DNA of 64,000 nt from Nephrocerus scutellatus (lineage: Eukaryota; Arthropoda; Insecta; Diptera; Pipunculidae): NCBI GenBank assembly GCA_947095585.1, contig OX352764.1, forward strand, positions 9,595,001 through 9,659,000, written 5' to 3'. Under the pieces are notes generated by a model. The model was given only the letters and a program-made list of their open reading frames with translations. It did no database searches and was not told the DNA's origin. Positions 11,491 through 23,850 of the stretch are shown here, one piece after another. How positions within the stretch are numbered: position 1 is the stretch's first letter; each line of letters begins with the position of its first letter. Position numbers and translations under genes: made by a program.

Positions 11491-11969
11491 CAAGGCCTTG
11501 CACAACTTCGGTATGTTGCGCCAAGTATTGCTATTAAAAGAATAAGACACCCATGAAAAAAAATTGCATACGTTTTGGCGAAAACAAAAATGTAAGATCA
11601 ACGAATAAAATATAATGCACTTAGGCATAATTGTAGGCGATCTTTTACATATGTGAATTAGAAAACTATATAAAAGTGTATTGTACATCTGAAATCTGCT
11701 ATCTGGTTCTTTATGTACAAAGCTTGTTTTTATATCTAATGAAAAAACCTTCACGAATCAGTTGATTAGATATTATAAAGTACCTCAGTATTTCAGTTTG
11801 AATTAAAATAGTGAATTTGAATAAAAGGTTAAGCTCCAGTATAAGTGAACAGAAAGTGAATGCCAATGTAATCCAGTAGCTGTCAAATAGTTGGCCCAGA
11901 ATTTCCAATTCGTGGTTATTATGCAGAACTAATAAAACGTTTTTTTTTTTTCTTAATATAATTCATGAA

Positions 11970-12250
11970 TTTTTGAGGGCCTTTTTAACCACCTTCCATA
12001 CGACCTAGAGAGCTGAAATCTTGTGAGTATCTAAGTCCAAAAAAGTATTTTTTATATTCCGCTTGTAACGTGTGTCGTGTTCCTCGTGTGGCGCATGTGA
12101 TGGTTAGAAATGCCGCCATTCTCTTGTTTTCTGAGGTCCTTTTTAACAACCTTTCGCATGATTTAGATGGCTGCTTTTGTGAGCAGCTCAATGTCCGATG
12201 CCAGTTTTGATATATACCGTGTGACGCGTCTATCGCGTGTGATGCGTGGA
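11970..12250. repeat. Diverged tandem duplication, about 160-bp unit
   Basis: A segment starting GAGGGCCTTTTTAACCACCT near 11,975 is repeated as GAGGTCCTTTTTAACAACCT near 12,138. Each copy is followed by an ATGATTTAGA/ACGACCTAGA-like string and a CGTGTG-rich end. Two clear copies only. Confidence 0.55.
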
Positions 12251-12529
12251 AAAAAGAAAATACTTTGAAATTGGCCCGACAGATGTTTTGGCGATTATTA
12301 CCAAATAATAAGGAACTGTGTGGCGTGTGTCGATGTATAAATAAAAGTTTGTACCCGAAAAGCAAAGTTTTTTTTACATTTACTTGTGTTATATTGCAAA
12401 CATGTTGGCCCAAGCCAGATAAGTATCTCTCTCTCTTGACATGTACCGTTTATTGTTACGTTATTAAAAAAATGGGAAACAAGGTCTTCAGTGCGAAATA
12501 TAATTAATTTATTCAAGAAATCCGGAAAT

Positions 12530-13345
12530 ATGAGCTCACTAACAAAAACTGGAAGACCATCAATTTATTGTTAACGGTCGTGACAGAAGGGCTTTGAGAA
12601 AAATTCAAAAATATCGTCTCGTTATAACGGCATGGACAAAAGCAATTAAAAAGCAAGTTTCGAGAGACGCTTGCATTCGTGCAATGAAGAAAAGGTAATT
12701 TTATAAATTATTTTTTTTTTAACTTCTATGTTCTTAGACAATTAGACCGTCGCTTATACAAAAGAAAAACCACTTTTTACTCCTTTGAAGAAAAAAAGAG
12801 AAACGCTTAATGTGGAATCGAGATCATTAAGACTAGACATTGAGGCAATGAGGGAGTGTTATATTGAGCGATGATTCTCCATTCGAGTGTTGGAGATTCG
12901 CCATCAAGAGTCTTAAGAAGCAGCTGAAGAATTTCATCCAGATTGCTTTCGAAGAACCCACTTCAGTAATGGTCTGGGAATGCTAGTCAGCTCAAGGAGT
13001 CCCTTCATCGACGGCACTATTAATGGCAGTAGGTATCAAGAGCACCAACTTGTACCCTTAATTCACAGGTTGAAAATAGAAAATGGCAGTTTTGCATTTC
13101 AGCAAGATGGCGCATCATGTCATACAGTCAAGCGGAATATGAGCTGGCTTCGAGACCACAACATTTCAGCTCTAACGTGGCGTGCAAATAGCCCGGACAT
13201 GTCTCCAATTGAGACTTTGTAGGGAAAAATTAAAAAATTTTGAGAACGAATCCGGCTAAGAACATAATTGAATAAACGGAAAAGATCCAAGAAGTTTGGG
13301 GTGGCATAACCCGTTAATTTTGCGTTTGGGTCGTACATAAATTGG
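12530..13345 (+). mobile_element. Tc1-like (DD34E) transposase remnant
   Basis: The C-terminal catalytic half is readable at 12,980-13,222. FQQDGASCHTVKRN carries the second catalytic Asp, and NSPDMSPIETL carries a Glu exactly 34 residues later, the DD34E spacing of Tc1. Upstream (12.55-12.96 kb) are frame-broken pieces of the DNA-binding domain. A stop replaces the Trp usually found after PIETL, and the frame is broken many times, so it is inactive. Confidence 0.85.
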
Positions 13346-14219
13346 AAAGTCTGTTTTTTTGTTCTCCATACAAATGCACACTGTTGATTGTATCAACTCA
13401 AATTTTGCTTAGAATACTTCACCTATGTTGGAAAAAGCCGTAAGCATATTTCCGCCATGGTGGTGGTTGGTCAAAGGCAGTGAGCGAATTTTTTTGTTGT
13501 CGATATTAGTGTGGATTCTTTTGTTTTCTGGGTAGTTGAGGTGAATAGTGATGGTAAGACGTCTCTAGTGGATGGTGGTCGACGAGTGGAAGGGGGTCAG
13601 TTATTTGCGATTAGTGGAAGGGTAGTCAATGGGGTTGGGCAGCCGGGAAACGCCGGGTATTTCCGCTACTTTTAAATAAAAAGACTGTATGATAACTTTA
13701 ATTTGCAAAATCTATATCGAACTCTATAAAGATATCCCGAATTTCGTAACAATACAAAAGAATGGTGTATTTTCTATATCACCACATTAATGTCCTTCTC
13801 TTAATTACGAATGAAAATATTAATTAATGCAATCCAATATCGCTTGTAGCTCAGCTGAAATAAAGGCTTATCCCATAAGAGGATTACGAGTATTAACACA
13901 CAGCATATTGAACAGAAAAGTCCATCAAAACTTGTCACAGCACACATTTTACATGGGATTTGCGTAGGAAAGCATATGACAGATATTTATCTGACTTTAT
14001 AATGTAACTTATAGCACTATTCATTGGGTGGGTGGTATTATTGGATTTATCTCTTGTTGTTTCAGTTTCGCGTTCTGTTATCCAGGCCTTATCCAGGGTT
14101 CGGTGTGAATTTTTTATTACATTTGTCCTAACCTTAACTGTAACATTGTTAGTCTGGGTGAACGAAGGGTAAGGTTTCGTTTACTCAGCAAACTGGCGAT
14201 GAAATCAAATCGATTAGCC
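13346..14219. other. Spacer without recognised gene
   Basis: Contains GT-rich sequence at 13.45-13.65 kb and AT-rich DNA after that. No protein similarity could be seen on either strand. Confidence 0.4.
14158..14210. repeat. Segment shared (inverted) with 35.92 kb
   Basis: GGTAAGGTTTCGTTTACTCA here is found as its reverse complement at about 35,922-35,945. The shared block is short and looks like one end of an unidentified transposon. Confidence 0.5.
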
Positions 14220-14224
14220 GACGA

Positions 14225-14480
14225 TAGTTAGAGGAAGACAACGTTTTATATCGCGATCGTTCGCATCGTTCAGGAGTAACGATCGTCAGGCTCACGATTG
14301 TCAGGCTCACGATCACGAATCGCTTAGGAGTCTCAATCTTCTCAGGTTAACGCTCAGGAGTCTCGATCGTCTCAGGCTAACGCATCGCGCAGGGTACACG
14401 ATCGTCTCAGGCTCTCACGCACGCATCGCTCAAGAGTCACGATAGTAAGGCTCACGATGACGAATCGCTCAGGAGTCTCC
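14225..14480. repeat. Complex tandem repeat rich in CGATCGTC / GCTCACGATC
   Basis: Imperfect, interleaved copies of ACGATCGTCAGGCTCACGAT, GAATCGCTCAGGAGTCTC and related strings, with a higher-order unit of roughly 50-60 bases. It is much richer in GC and CpG than its surroundings. Confidence 0.8.
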
Positions 14481-15414
14481 TCTGTTCGCAGCACAATAAC
14501 TGAGCTGTGGCAATGATGTCAAATTCCTTGACTGAGATTCCGTAAAAAAAACAAAAGGAGGACATGTAAAAATAATCTAAAATCACCGATATTTGTGTGT
14601 TATCAACCGGAACAACGTCAGTTATTCCTCTAGTATAAGTAAACTCATTCTTTAACGTAATATTAAAATTTATTTAAATATAAAGCCCCAATAAAATACT
14701 TCATAAGCCTGCCTGAGTAATATACTTCTTACGCTTTTCGTAAAGTAAAAAAAAACTTAATAATGTAAGTGTTTTAAAATTAACCCAATTGTATATAAGT
14801 CTATAACGTCGACAGGACCCTACCATAAATTTAGAATAACATTTCTTCTCTTAAATTGTTAAATAAATTATTATTGATTTAGCAGAATATGGATATTCCT
14901 ATTATCCTTGAACAGAGCACAATTTTCCATTTCTACCGCAGCCATGAAAAAATTAATTTGAACAGATTGCCCAAGGACAAGTTGACGCCAAATTATTTGA
15001 AAAAAGTATGAATATAGTGACTCATAGGTCTCTTTGTTTTAACTTACAATTGAAAAAGTAATTGCTCATCCAGTTAGAGTAGTTACTACATACTATAACA
15101 AAAAGTATATTCTATGTCAGATGCAGACTGCGAGATACACACTGATTATGGCGTACTCTCACAGAGGTAAGAAAAGTGTTAACTTAAGACTTTTCTACCT
15201 TAATACTGTGTGCATATCACAAGTATGATCTTTATGGTAAGAAGAATTTTTTAAGACGTTTTATGACATTTTTAGGTAATGTCAATGGTGTAATTATCAA
15301 TATCGAAATTAAGACAATGCTCTTACCGAAATCCTCTTAACAGAAATTTTCTTAGCATCAGTATCAGGGTTTTCGTTGTTATGTTATCGTGAATATGTGC
15401 TTGCGAGTTCTGTT

Positions 15415-15720
15415 TTTCACATTGTTACAAAATTTAAGCTTACTAGTTAGTAATGGATTTTGCAAATAAGAACACAAAACAAGTTCGCTTATTCACAAAC
15501 TACAACTTTAATACACAAATAGTATAGAGTTCACAAATTCACACTGGTGATTACTTATTATTCACACAAATAGAACTTATTTTCACAATAAGACATACAT
15601 TAATATACAAGACTCTTCTATATGCTTGCAAGTACTCTGGTTCAAATTCAAAGAATTACACAGTGTGGGCTATTTATACCCAATTAACAGTTTCGAGAAA
15701 GTTCTACTTTTTGAAGTTAT
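15415..15720. repeat. Dispersed repeat, possible solo LTR (copy 1)
   Basis: Starts TGTTACAAAATTTAAGC and has GATTTTGCAAATAAG, AACTTTAATACACAAATAG and a TATTTATACCC-like end. The same order of strings occurs at 61,985-62,300, beginning TGTTACGAAATTTAGGC. The TG start and matched internal order are what a solo LTR would give, but no internal retrovirus-like coding region or target duplication was found. Confidence 0.45.
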
Positions 15721-15879
15721 ACTTCTTTTGACGCGTTTAGTAGAGGGTAAAATTGAGAGCGTTACGAAAGTGCGAGATGATGATTTAATGAGACCGCTAC
15801 AAAAATACGACATGATGATTTAATTTTTCTACTGTCCACTACGCAGTGTTGTTCAACATTTGGTGGTATTTTGGTGGTC

Positions 15880-16130
15880 TTTCCGCAGTCTTTTGCAGCA
15901 GGAAGCAATCGCGATCACCATCAGACGCGTCTTGAATCCACAAGGAAGCCCCCGAGTTGGCCGTCCTAGCAAGAAATGGAAGATGACAATAGAAGAGGAA
16001 GCAAGATCCCCCGGGGACAGAGTGGCGACTCTTGAAACCTCAGGCGATAAATCGAGTTCGTTGGCGGGCGTTTGTAGAAGCCCTATGCTCCCCCGCGGAG
16101 TAAAGGAAAGAAAGAAAGATATCTCGGCAA
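15880..16130 (+). mobile_element. Non-LTR retrotransposon 3' end fragment (APE/RT family, copy 1)
   Basis: Reads as VGRPSKKWKMTIEEEA, then after a frameshift a string like WRAFVEALCSPAE. This is the C-terminal end of an endonuclease/reverse-transcriptase retroelement. The last 75 bases (TTGGCGGGCGTTTGTAGAAG onward) are almost identical to 57,120-57,185. It is strongly 5'-truncated. Confidence 0.7.
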
Positions 16131-17924
16131 ATTAGTCCTTTATGTTTAAGGGAACAAATCATAGAGCACTAAATTAACGAGTTATTGTCTCTCCAAACAA
16201 TTTCAACAAAACAATTGATGCAATGCTCATAAGAAAAATATTTTGTTCCATAGTTTGTATACTTCAAGGACACAATGCGTAATGTTTTGCTGCGAAAATT
16301 AACTTTTCTGTGTAAAAGGGTAAAAAGGGTAAAGATTTATATGGGTGAGTTTCCATCTTCGATGATTTTAGAGATAAAGTTCTGGAAATGTAACAACTTC
16401 TTCTTTATCTCAATTATTTTTCCACATCACCTAATGCACTGACCTGACACAGAGGTCAGCAGTAAATTGTGCAAAACTGCGGAACATGGAGTTTTTTCTT
16501 TCATTGGAAACATTACGCGACGCAAAAAAAAAAGTTTTACTTTAGTTATAAAACTTCGGAAAAGGAAGATCTTCAATACAATGTCCAAAGCAGAAAACCC
16601 CACAAGAAGTATAACTAAGATATTGTTGTGCACTTTTGTGGTAGCTATAATGTTGCGTTATTTCCACAAAAACAAGGATAAATAAATGTGCTCTTTATTT
16701 CTCCTTGTGGTTTTCTTAAAATCTTATTTCTTCCTGTTTTGTTGTCGTCGTCGTTAAAGCTAAAGTATTTCCTAACTGTTGCAGACTTTCCATACTAAGT
16801 ATACACCACTATAAAATCTTCCCACTACAACCCATACCAAGTGTCCATTGTGCATTTAAACAGGATATGCAAAAATTCGAATGCATACAAATCCTTTAAT
16901 GGACAAATCGTGCAATAACAATACCGTTACGCCATTGTAATTCAGTCGAACCAGAAGCAGACTTCAGCATTAGGCGTATTTGAGTTCCGGTTTTGTGACA
17001 AACATTTCTAGTCAATCAGCTTGAGTAAGAAGAAGTCAAAAGTTGTATAAAAATAATTATCCAATTCTGTCTAAAGTGCACTACTCTGCAATTGTCCGTG
17101 TAATGGAATGAAGTTGCACGAGTCGCTGTTTGGTATCTACAGCAGTTGAAAGCTAGAATACATTTTATTTTCTCTCGCTTCCTGGCGTTGGTTGTTTCCT
17201 TTGCTGAAATGTCAATACGAATGTTTTCCGTAAAATAAGTCTTAACTGGTTCTTCGTCTTCTTTTTTAATCACTTACTTGAGAACGCCGAGTCAGCGGAT
17301 TCCATGCATGTTCAGCTGCCATGCTATAAATATTTCAAATGGCCTTATCAGTTTCAATGGCACTTTGACTATTAACCACACCACAGCTAGAGCTGAGCTC
17401 ACCTTAGAAAGGACATTCAATGACACGCAAAGGTGAAACAGGATATTTATCGTGGAACAGAAAATTGATAAAGAAGTATATGGGCTGAAATGTGGGCAAC
17501 CATTGTGGTATACTCGTACTCATATGTATAATGTTGTAAGTTGTGTTTTAATTTTGAGAAAACGTATTGGGACTAGCGATTTAATATGAGTAGCAAGGAC
17601 GAACGTATATTTTGGATATCATTCATATGATATAAGTGATTATATAATAAAATTTACCTGGCTCGCCTTACTGGTCGAAAACGCCGAAATAAAGTCGCAA
17701 CACTATTAACGCTTTTCGACTGTTAAAGTTGAAGCTCTGTCTAGACTCTAGAGAACTACATATGTACTGCTACTATCGGGTCATACAGTAGTGTTGGATT
17801 GTATGTAATTAATCTTGCGTGGCCACTTTTCCCGCTTTACGAGAATATTATGGCAATGCAAACAATTGGAAAGGTAGTGATGAAATTCGAAGCGTCACGT
17901 ATGTGCAAAGGCCTGTGCATCATC
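16131..17924. other. AT-rich spacer, no gene recognised
   Basis: Overlapping ORFs on both strands at 16.43-16.69 kb and a minus-strand ORF at 17,016-17,273 have no recognisable motif. Nothing else was identified. Confidence 0.4.
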
Positions 17925-18600
17925 ATAATGTACGCTCCTCTGTGGAAAATATCGGTGCTGTAAGTTAAAGTGTAGATGAAGAACCGAATTTGTCATCTTC
18001 ACGACGTTCTCAGCAATTGAGCCGGTCTTACGGCTCATTTTGACGTATTTTGCACTTAGATTTACACCTCCATCCATAGTAAGTCCAGTTCACGCAACAA
18101 TTGAAGCCTGCCGACCACTCACAACGCAGGAGATACGCCCACTGGGTGCTGGAACAAAAGTCTGTGAACGACGATTTTTCAAACTAAATTTTTTTAGCAA
18201 TGAAGGCCATTTATCACTTGGTGGGCATACGCACCCCAGCAAAATTGACGCATTTGGGGCTCTATTTTTTTATCATGCAATTGAAGATTTTGACTTGGAC
18301 TATATGTGGTGTCAACAAAGACGACGCAACAACAAGCCACAAAACAAGAACTTCTGGCTTTGTTGCGCTAGATGTTTCCAGGACGCGTAATTTCACGTTT
18401 CATGCGATTTTACGCTATTTGACTTTTTCTTGTTGGGCTACGCGTAAGATCGTGTTTAAACATTCGTCAAGTTGTGGCCGAAATACCACTCGAAATGTGT
18501 AAAAAAGTGGTCGAAAATTACCTCAAAAGGATCGACTGCTGGAAAAGAAGGCGGCCATTTCAATGATGTTAAGTTAAGGTCCAATTTTTTCATTGGCACA
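17925..18600 (+). mobile_element. mariner/Tc1-type transposase remnant, heavily decayed
   Basis: Shifting frames give fragments collinear with the intact element at 57.6 kb. They are SVENIGAVS and VDEEPNLSSSRRSQQLS (DNA-binding half), then FSNEGHLSLGG (for FSDEAHFLLNG, with the first catalytic Asp changed to Asn), DYMWCQQ (for MWFQQDG) and RVISRFM. The catalytic residues are lost and no long frame remains. Confidence 0.7.
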
Positions 18601-18609
18601 GGCTCAAGT

Positions 18610-19445
18610 GGCTTAAACTCTTATGATGCCAGGCATAGCGTGGGCACGAAGGTATCAAGGAAGGAAAGAGAAGATGCAAGCATATTAAATGCCCTTGGAT
18701 CATAAAGATGCGGGAATACAAAGCTCTGTAAAGCATTCCACATTCGTGTCGTACGACTAAATAAAAAGTTTTTAAACTTAACAGTACGTCCAAAGATTGG
18801 CTTAAGGGTAAACTGATGAGCATTTAAAGCAACACTTTGCGGTTGAATTTATGGAGGCGCGGAATTCAACGCTATTTCTCTTGAGCAACGTTGATGGACA
18901 GTAAAACAGTGACAAGCAGGAGATACTCCTGCGATGTTCAAGCGAATCGATTGTTCTTTCAATATATTTGTCACCTATAAGTTTTATCGCACGGTTCTGT
19001 ATTCTGTTAAGCAGATGCAAGGTGATCTTAGGTGCACCTGCATTTTTTGCGACGGTGAATATGTGGTCATTCCAACGAAGCTTGTCGTTGACGCACATAC
19101 CAAGAATTGATAGTTTTTCAGTTTCCTCCTCGATGCAAGTTCCATTCTGCATAATGGCTGGATGTTACTATTTCGTTTCAACGACAGAAGACAGCATTGA
19201 GTTTGTAAGCTAAGTGTAGTGCCGTCGCGAAGGATTGTATTGGATTAGAACTTACAGGCAGAGGATCTTTTTGAAAATAAGAAAGAGGGTCGGAGATAAA
19301 ACACAGCCCTGAGGGACACCCGCTTTTATTCGGTGAATATCAGATTTAAAACCGTCAAACACAACTTGGATTAAACGGTTTGAAAGATAGCTTCTAATCA
19401 GTTGAAGCAGGGTTACTTCGGACTTACATCCAAGCACTTATCAAC
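18610..19445 (-). mobile_element. CR1/Jockey-like non-LTR retrotransposon, RT C-terminal remnant
   Basis: On the minus strand, 19,437-19,252 reads RSYLSNRLIQVVFDG and AGVPQGCVLSPTLFLIF (RT motif B). A second frame at 19,150-18,800 continues with LGMCVNDKLRWNDHIFTVAK and RIQNRAIKLIGDKYI. A tail at 18,800-18,640 holds RMWNALQSFVFP. The YADD box between these segments is missing, so there is an internal deletion. Closely related minus-strand pieces occur at 43.0-43.75 kb and 46.8-47.96 kb. Confidence 0.8.
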
Positions 19446-20014
19446 TAGAATATTGTGCTCATAATCCCCATATTAATGACTCTACATCTTAATAACTTCA
19501 TATATCAACTCAACTGTACATGTGAATACAGCAGAATACAACTTTATATCACATGCACATCATCGTATCGTGTCTACATTTAATCTAGATGATCAGTGCA
19601 GTAGTCGGATGTGAGACGAACCCGCGCTTGCCTAGCTTTCGCCGCCATTAAGCATGCTCATAACTATTCCCATCAGGCATTCCCTTCTTGTGAGAGTTAA
19701 CCAAAGCCCATACGTTATAGTTGTCCTCCAGAATCAGTCAACCTTATCCGTTGGGCTAAGACTACTCCCGTGGTACCAATAGAATAGAAACTATTCTAGG
19801 CACTCGTGATGGTCATATGGGTCATATGACTGAGCTACTAAATACAAAGAGATCGCCCATAAAATATTATTGTGTAATTACATTGGTAACCGCGGCACTT
19901 TATTTTCCTTGGTAAAGCCCCGTACCATTCTCATATATAGGGTAAGATGCAGCTGGACCCCGCCACGGGGAGATGATCAGTGCAGTGAGAAAATTTTGTG
20001 CTTTTTTTTGGACG

Positions 20015-20269
20015 GTCGCTTCTCGCGACCATTTGTGTTGAGCATGTGTATATTTTTTTTACACAAAATGGAATGGACCTACAATTTAATGCCGTATCCG
20101 AATGGCAAATTAAGAAGCTTTCCGCGACAAGTTTTTACTCTCGGACGTTTCTCAGACATTTGGAAGAGGTTGGACACGGTGAAAAATACTTTTTGGTGTT
20201 ACTGTGATTCGAACCACGAACCTTCTGCTCAGCAGCCATGCATGCAAGTATCTACTGAACCACGGCGCC
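20015..20269 (-). mobile_element. tRNA-derived SINE, copy C
   Basis: The minus-strand head GGCGCCGTGGTTCAGTAG (A box) and GGTTCGTGGTTCGAATCAC (B box) are both present. The body follows, but the last part with the ATT tail is absent and replaced by unrelated T-rich sequence at about 20,010. Confidence 0.8.
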
Positions 20270-21480
20270 CAGGTTGGCCTTCTAAGTTAATGGAAATCAA
20301 TATACTAAGGACTGGAAAAGTCTAGCGCAAATAGTCTGTTGTGGTGAGTTTATAGAGGCGCTACGCTACCACATTGAATAAAGGGAGAAAAAACATCCAG
20401 AGAAGAGATTATTCACGACAACTTATTTGACAACTTGTTTGTTAACTAATATCTCATCAATTCCTTATAAAAAGTAATGAATGCATAGCTTCTAGCCTGA
20501 TTCATTATCCGGTTCTTATACGTATCGATGTGTTACTTATGAAACAAAAACAGCTTGAGTATCACTTGAAATAAACGATACTTGGGGAATTTATGTCAAA
20601 CTCCTAAAAATATGCTAATTTTACAAGTGTTTGTGGAATCAGCTTTTAGTTGAAAGTATACCTGCTGATTGGAATTTTGCTGACCATGACGGTGAAAAGA
20701 AAAAGTTCAGACCTGTTTGTTCAACGAAACTAATCACCTAATATTGCAACACCCTCATCCCCCTCTCAACGATTGAGCAAAATTTTCCTTGTGAAAGTTA
20801 TTCGAGTCCTTTCAAAACTTAATTGATAACTTTCACGAAACGCTAAACGGCCAGGGAAATAAATTGTATAATTTTCGGACACGTCAAAGGATTTGTTGTT
20901 TTGCTTAGCTTTATATGTAAATATAATTACAAAGCTAAAATATGAACAGTTACGAGAAAAGCCATAACTTAATTTCGCGGTGAAAAAAAATATAAATCAG
21001 GACTATTGCCCCATAAATGACAGAAAGGTAGTGGTTGAGACCGCGGTTGAATGTTTTTCTAAGGCGGCGCCCATTTTGATGTTCCACAGACACACACACA
21101 CAAACATCTTAATCAGATAATCAGGGACAGTAGTCGCAAAGGTACAAAGTTATTTATCATAGTTCCATTGCCGACAACACTATGAGTTATCAAAAACGAC
21201 AGTTCTGACTGTCATGTTTCATGTTCATAGGCATTTCACCTCCATTTCAAAGAAAAAGGCTTGGCCTTTTTTGTTAGTTTATTAGTTATTCTACTGACCA
21301 TTTAACATAAAAACTAAGCAAGAAAATGGTAGGAGCAAATTTTTTGACTAGCAACTAAACACACATAGTCATACGACCGGGCACCCCTTTCCTGGTCTAT
21401 TGCGTGTGTAGTGCTGGTAGTTGATGCTTAAAAAGTATTTCCTCTTAAATTTTTTTTTGAAAAAGGTTACTCAACCTTGG
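20270..21480. other. Spacer without recognised gene
   Basis: Mostly AT-rich DNA with a short CA run near 21,090. A few segments may be old repeats, but no family was identified. Confidence 0.4.
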
Positions 21481-21489
21481 ATTTTTTTG

Positions 21490-23330
21490 TTTTTTTTTGT
21501 CACCTTGGCCTCAATAAAGCGCTGTATCCTTCCTGCCCTCTTATTCGTCCAAAAGGTAAGAAGAGACCACGTTTGTGGACTATTATTATCCTTCCTTTGA
21601 TAGAGACAATTGTAAAGAGCTGTCTTGATTTTGTCCACATACCAGATCTATGGAGAGATGTTAAAGACGTTTTCATACCCAAAGCTGGCAAATGCTCCCA
21701 CGTTAGTCCAAAAGACCTCAGATCTCAGACTTCTTAAAGGCACTAGAAAAACTTATTGATATCCACGTACGCACTAAAATTTAGAAGAGACTTTTGTCTA
21801 CTGATCAACATGCGTATTGCAAGAGCAAATCTGTAAAAACAGCTCTAAATACGCTTGAACGTTCTATCGAATAAACTACAAGGAGTCCACACAATGGTTG
21901 GCTTTGGCTTTTAACAAAGTCAACACATCTGCGATCGCGGATGCACTATAGTCTACTGTAAGGATAGACGACTCACTTGGTGAATTGATTAGTCTTCTGC
22001 TTACAAGTCGTATTATTTAATCAAAACTAGGCATGACGTCTGTCAGAAGATCTGTCTATAGGGAAACCTCGCATGGTGGAGTCTTATCCCCCCTTCTATG
22101 GGCCTTTAGTAGTGAATGAACTGCTGATATGCTGATATGGAGGGCTGCAAAGTAATCGCTTATGCGGATTTTAGTCTCAGAAAAGCACATAAATACCTTA
22201 AAGGAAGTAATACAAAATGCTCTCAACAAGCTAACGAGATGGGAAGATGTTTGTGGTTTAGGGGTAAATTCCCACAAAACTGAACTTGTCCTTTTCACCA
22301 GGAAATAATACAAAAGCACTTATGTTGACATAAGCTCGAATTTCTCTGATGAAGCCAAATATCTGGGTGTTACTCTGGATATAAAGCTAAGCTGGAAATC
22401 AAACATACCAGAAAGAGTTCGTTAAGACAAGTGACACTCTTCTCATAAAAAAAGCCATAGGAAACAAATGGGGTGTTCAACCCACCCCAAATTACTCATA
22501 TACAGTGGTTGTAAGACCGACACTTATATAGGGTATGGCTATGTAGTGGACTGCCTTAGATAAAGTAGTAAATCCTGAAAAGCTAAGCAAAGTCCAAAGA
22601 TCAGCTTGTTTATGTATGAGCGGAGCACTTCGTACAACTCCCTCCGTCGCTGTAGACAATGTGTTCAACCTAACGTCACTCGAAATCGTCAGTAGGCAAG
22701 AAGCTGCTAGTGCGGTTATTTGCCTCAGTGCAACTTCCCAGTGGACCAAGAATGTTATCGGACACTCATCTATTTTGAATTCATTCAGGATTCCACCAGG
22801 CAACACAGACTACACCATTACGCAACTCAAATTCAACAAAAATTCATCATTCTCTCCAAGACCTTTTTTTTGGGAAAAAGGCGTTCACCTGGAAGATGAA
22901 TATATATATATTTTTAGACAGATGGGTCAAAAATTAATGACGGGGGTAGAGAAGGTGTTTTCTCAAAAGGCTAAATTTTAGTCTCTCTTTTCTTCTTCCT
23001 CATCAATGTAGGCAGATTACAGAAGTTTTGTCTTGACTGAAGAGGAATGACATATCTGCTACAGATATCCGCACCTTCTCGGATAGCCAAGCTGCACTGA
23101 AATTCCTGAAATCAATCTCTAAGAACTCTCTTGTAGACTTAAACTGCCGATTATCTCTCAAGGAAATGACGGAGCAGTTCAACATTCACTTTTGTGTTGG
23201 GTTCCGGGGCATAGAGAAATTCCTGAAAATTATAAGGCTGATGAGCGTGCAAACATTGAACTACACTGCCTATTTTACTTGAAAATGGGGAAAGTAATAA
23301 AACGGAACAACTTGTCTAGCTTAATCCGAA
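21490..23330 (+). mobile_element. LOA/R1-like non-LTR retrotransposon, long degraded copy
   Basis: The order of fragments follows an RT-RNase H retroelement. PDLWRDVKDVFIPKAGK at 21.64 kb is followed by PKDLR, the TALNTLERSIE-like stretch at 21.85 kb, and GVLSPLLWAF near 22.08-22.11 kb in frame-broken form. MSGALRTTPSVAVDNVF at 22.62 kb is the post-RT thumb. An RNase H segment at 23.06-23.26 kb has FSDSQAALKFLKSIS and WVPGHREIPENYKADERAN, two RNase H motifs. Many stops and frameshifts show it is long dead. Confidence 0.8.
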
Positions 23331-23374
23331 ATGGTCCAAGTATTTTATCTCTCAAAAAGATTTCAAATCAGCGC

Positions 23375-23850
23375 TACAATAGGGGTCTTTTGGGGTTCTC
23401 TTGGAGGTCTTTGGGAGCGTTTTGAGAGTTTTTTTGGGGATGTTTTGGGGTAGTCTTTTGAGTTTCTTTTGGAGGGTATTTTGTGGGTTTTTTTGGCGTA
23501 ACTTGTGAGTTTTTTGATTGTCTTTTGGGGGGTATTTAAGGGGTATTTTGGAGGCCTTTTGGGTGTCTTTTTAAGGGCTTTTTGAGGCCTTTTGGAGGTA
23601 TTTTGAAGGTATTTCGGTGATGTTGAGTGTCTTTAGGGGGTCTGTTGGGGGTCTTTAGAAGATCTTTAGCGGGTCTTTAGGTCGTATTTAAGGGGTCTTT
23701 AGGGGGTCTTTTAGTGGTCTTTTGGTGGTCTTTTAGCGGTCTTTTGGCGGTCTTTTTGGGGTCTTTTGAGGAGTCTTTTGGTTTCCTTTTGTGGATATTT
23801 TGAGTGATGTTTTGGTAGTCTTTGAGGGTTTTTTGTAACTTTTGTGCATA
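23375..23850. repeat. GT-rich minisatellite based on GGTCTTTTGG
   Basis: Dozens of imperfect copies of a 10-13 base unit (GGTCTTTTGGNG or GGGGTCTTTAG) fill about 475 bases. It begins at the 3' end of the LOA-like relic. The complementary strand has an open frame (KDPKKTAKRPLKDHQK), which reflects the repeat, not a gene. Confidence 0.92.
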
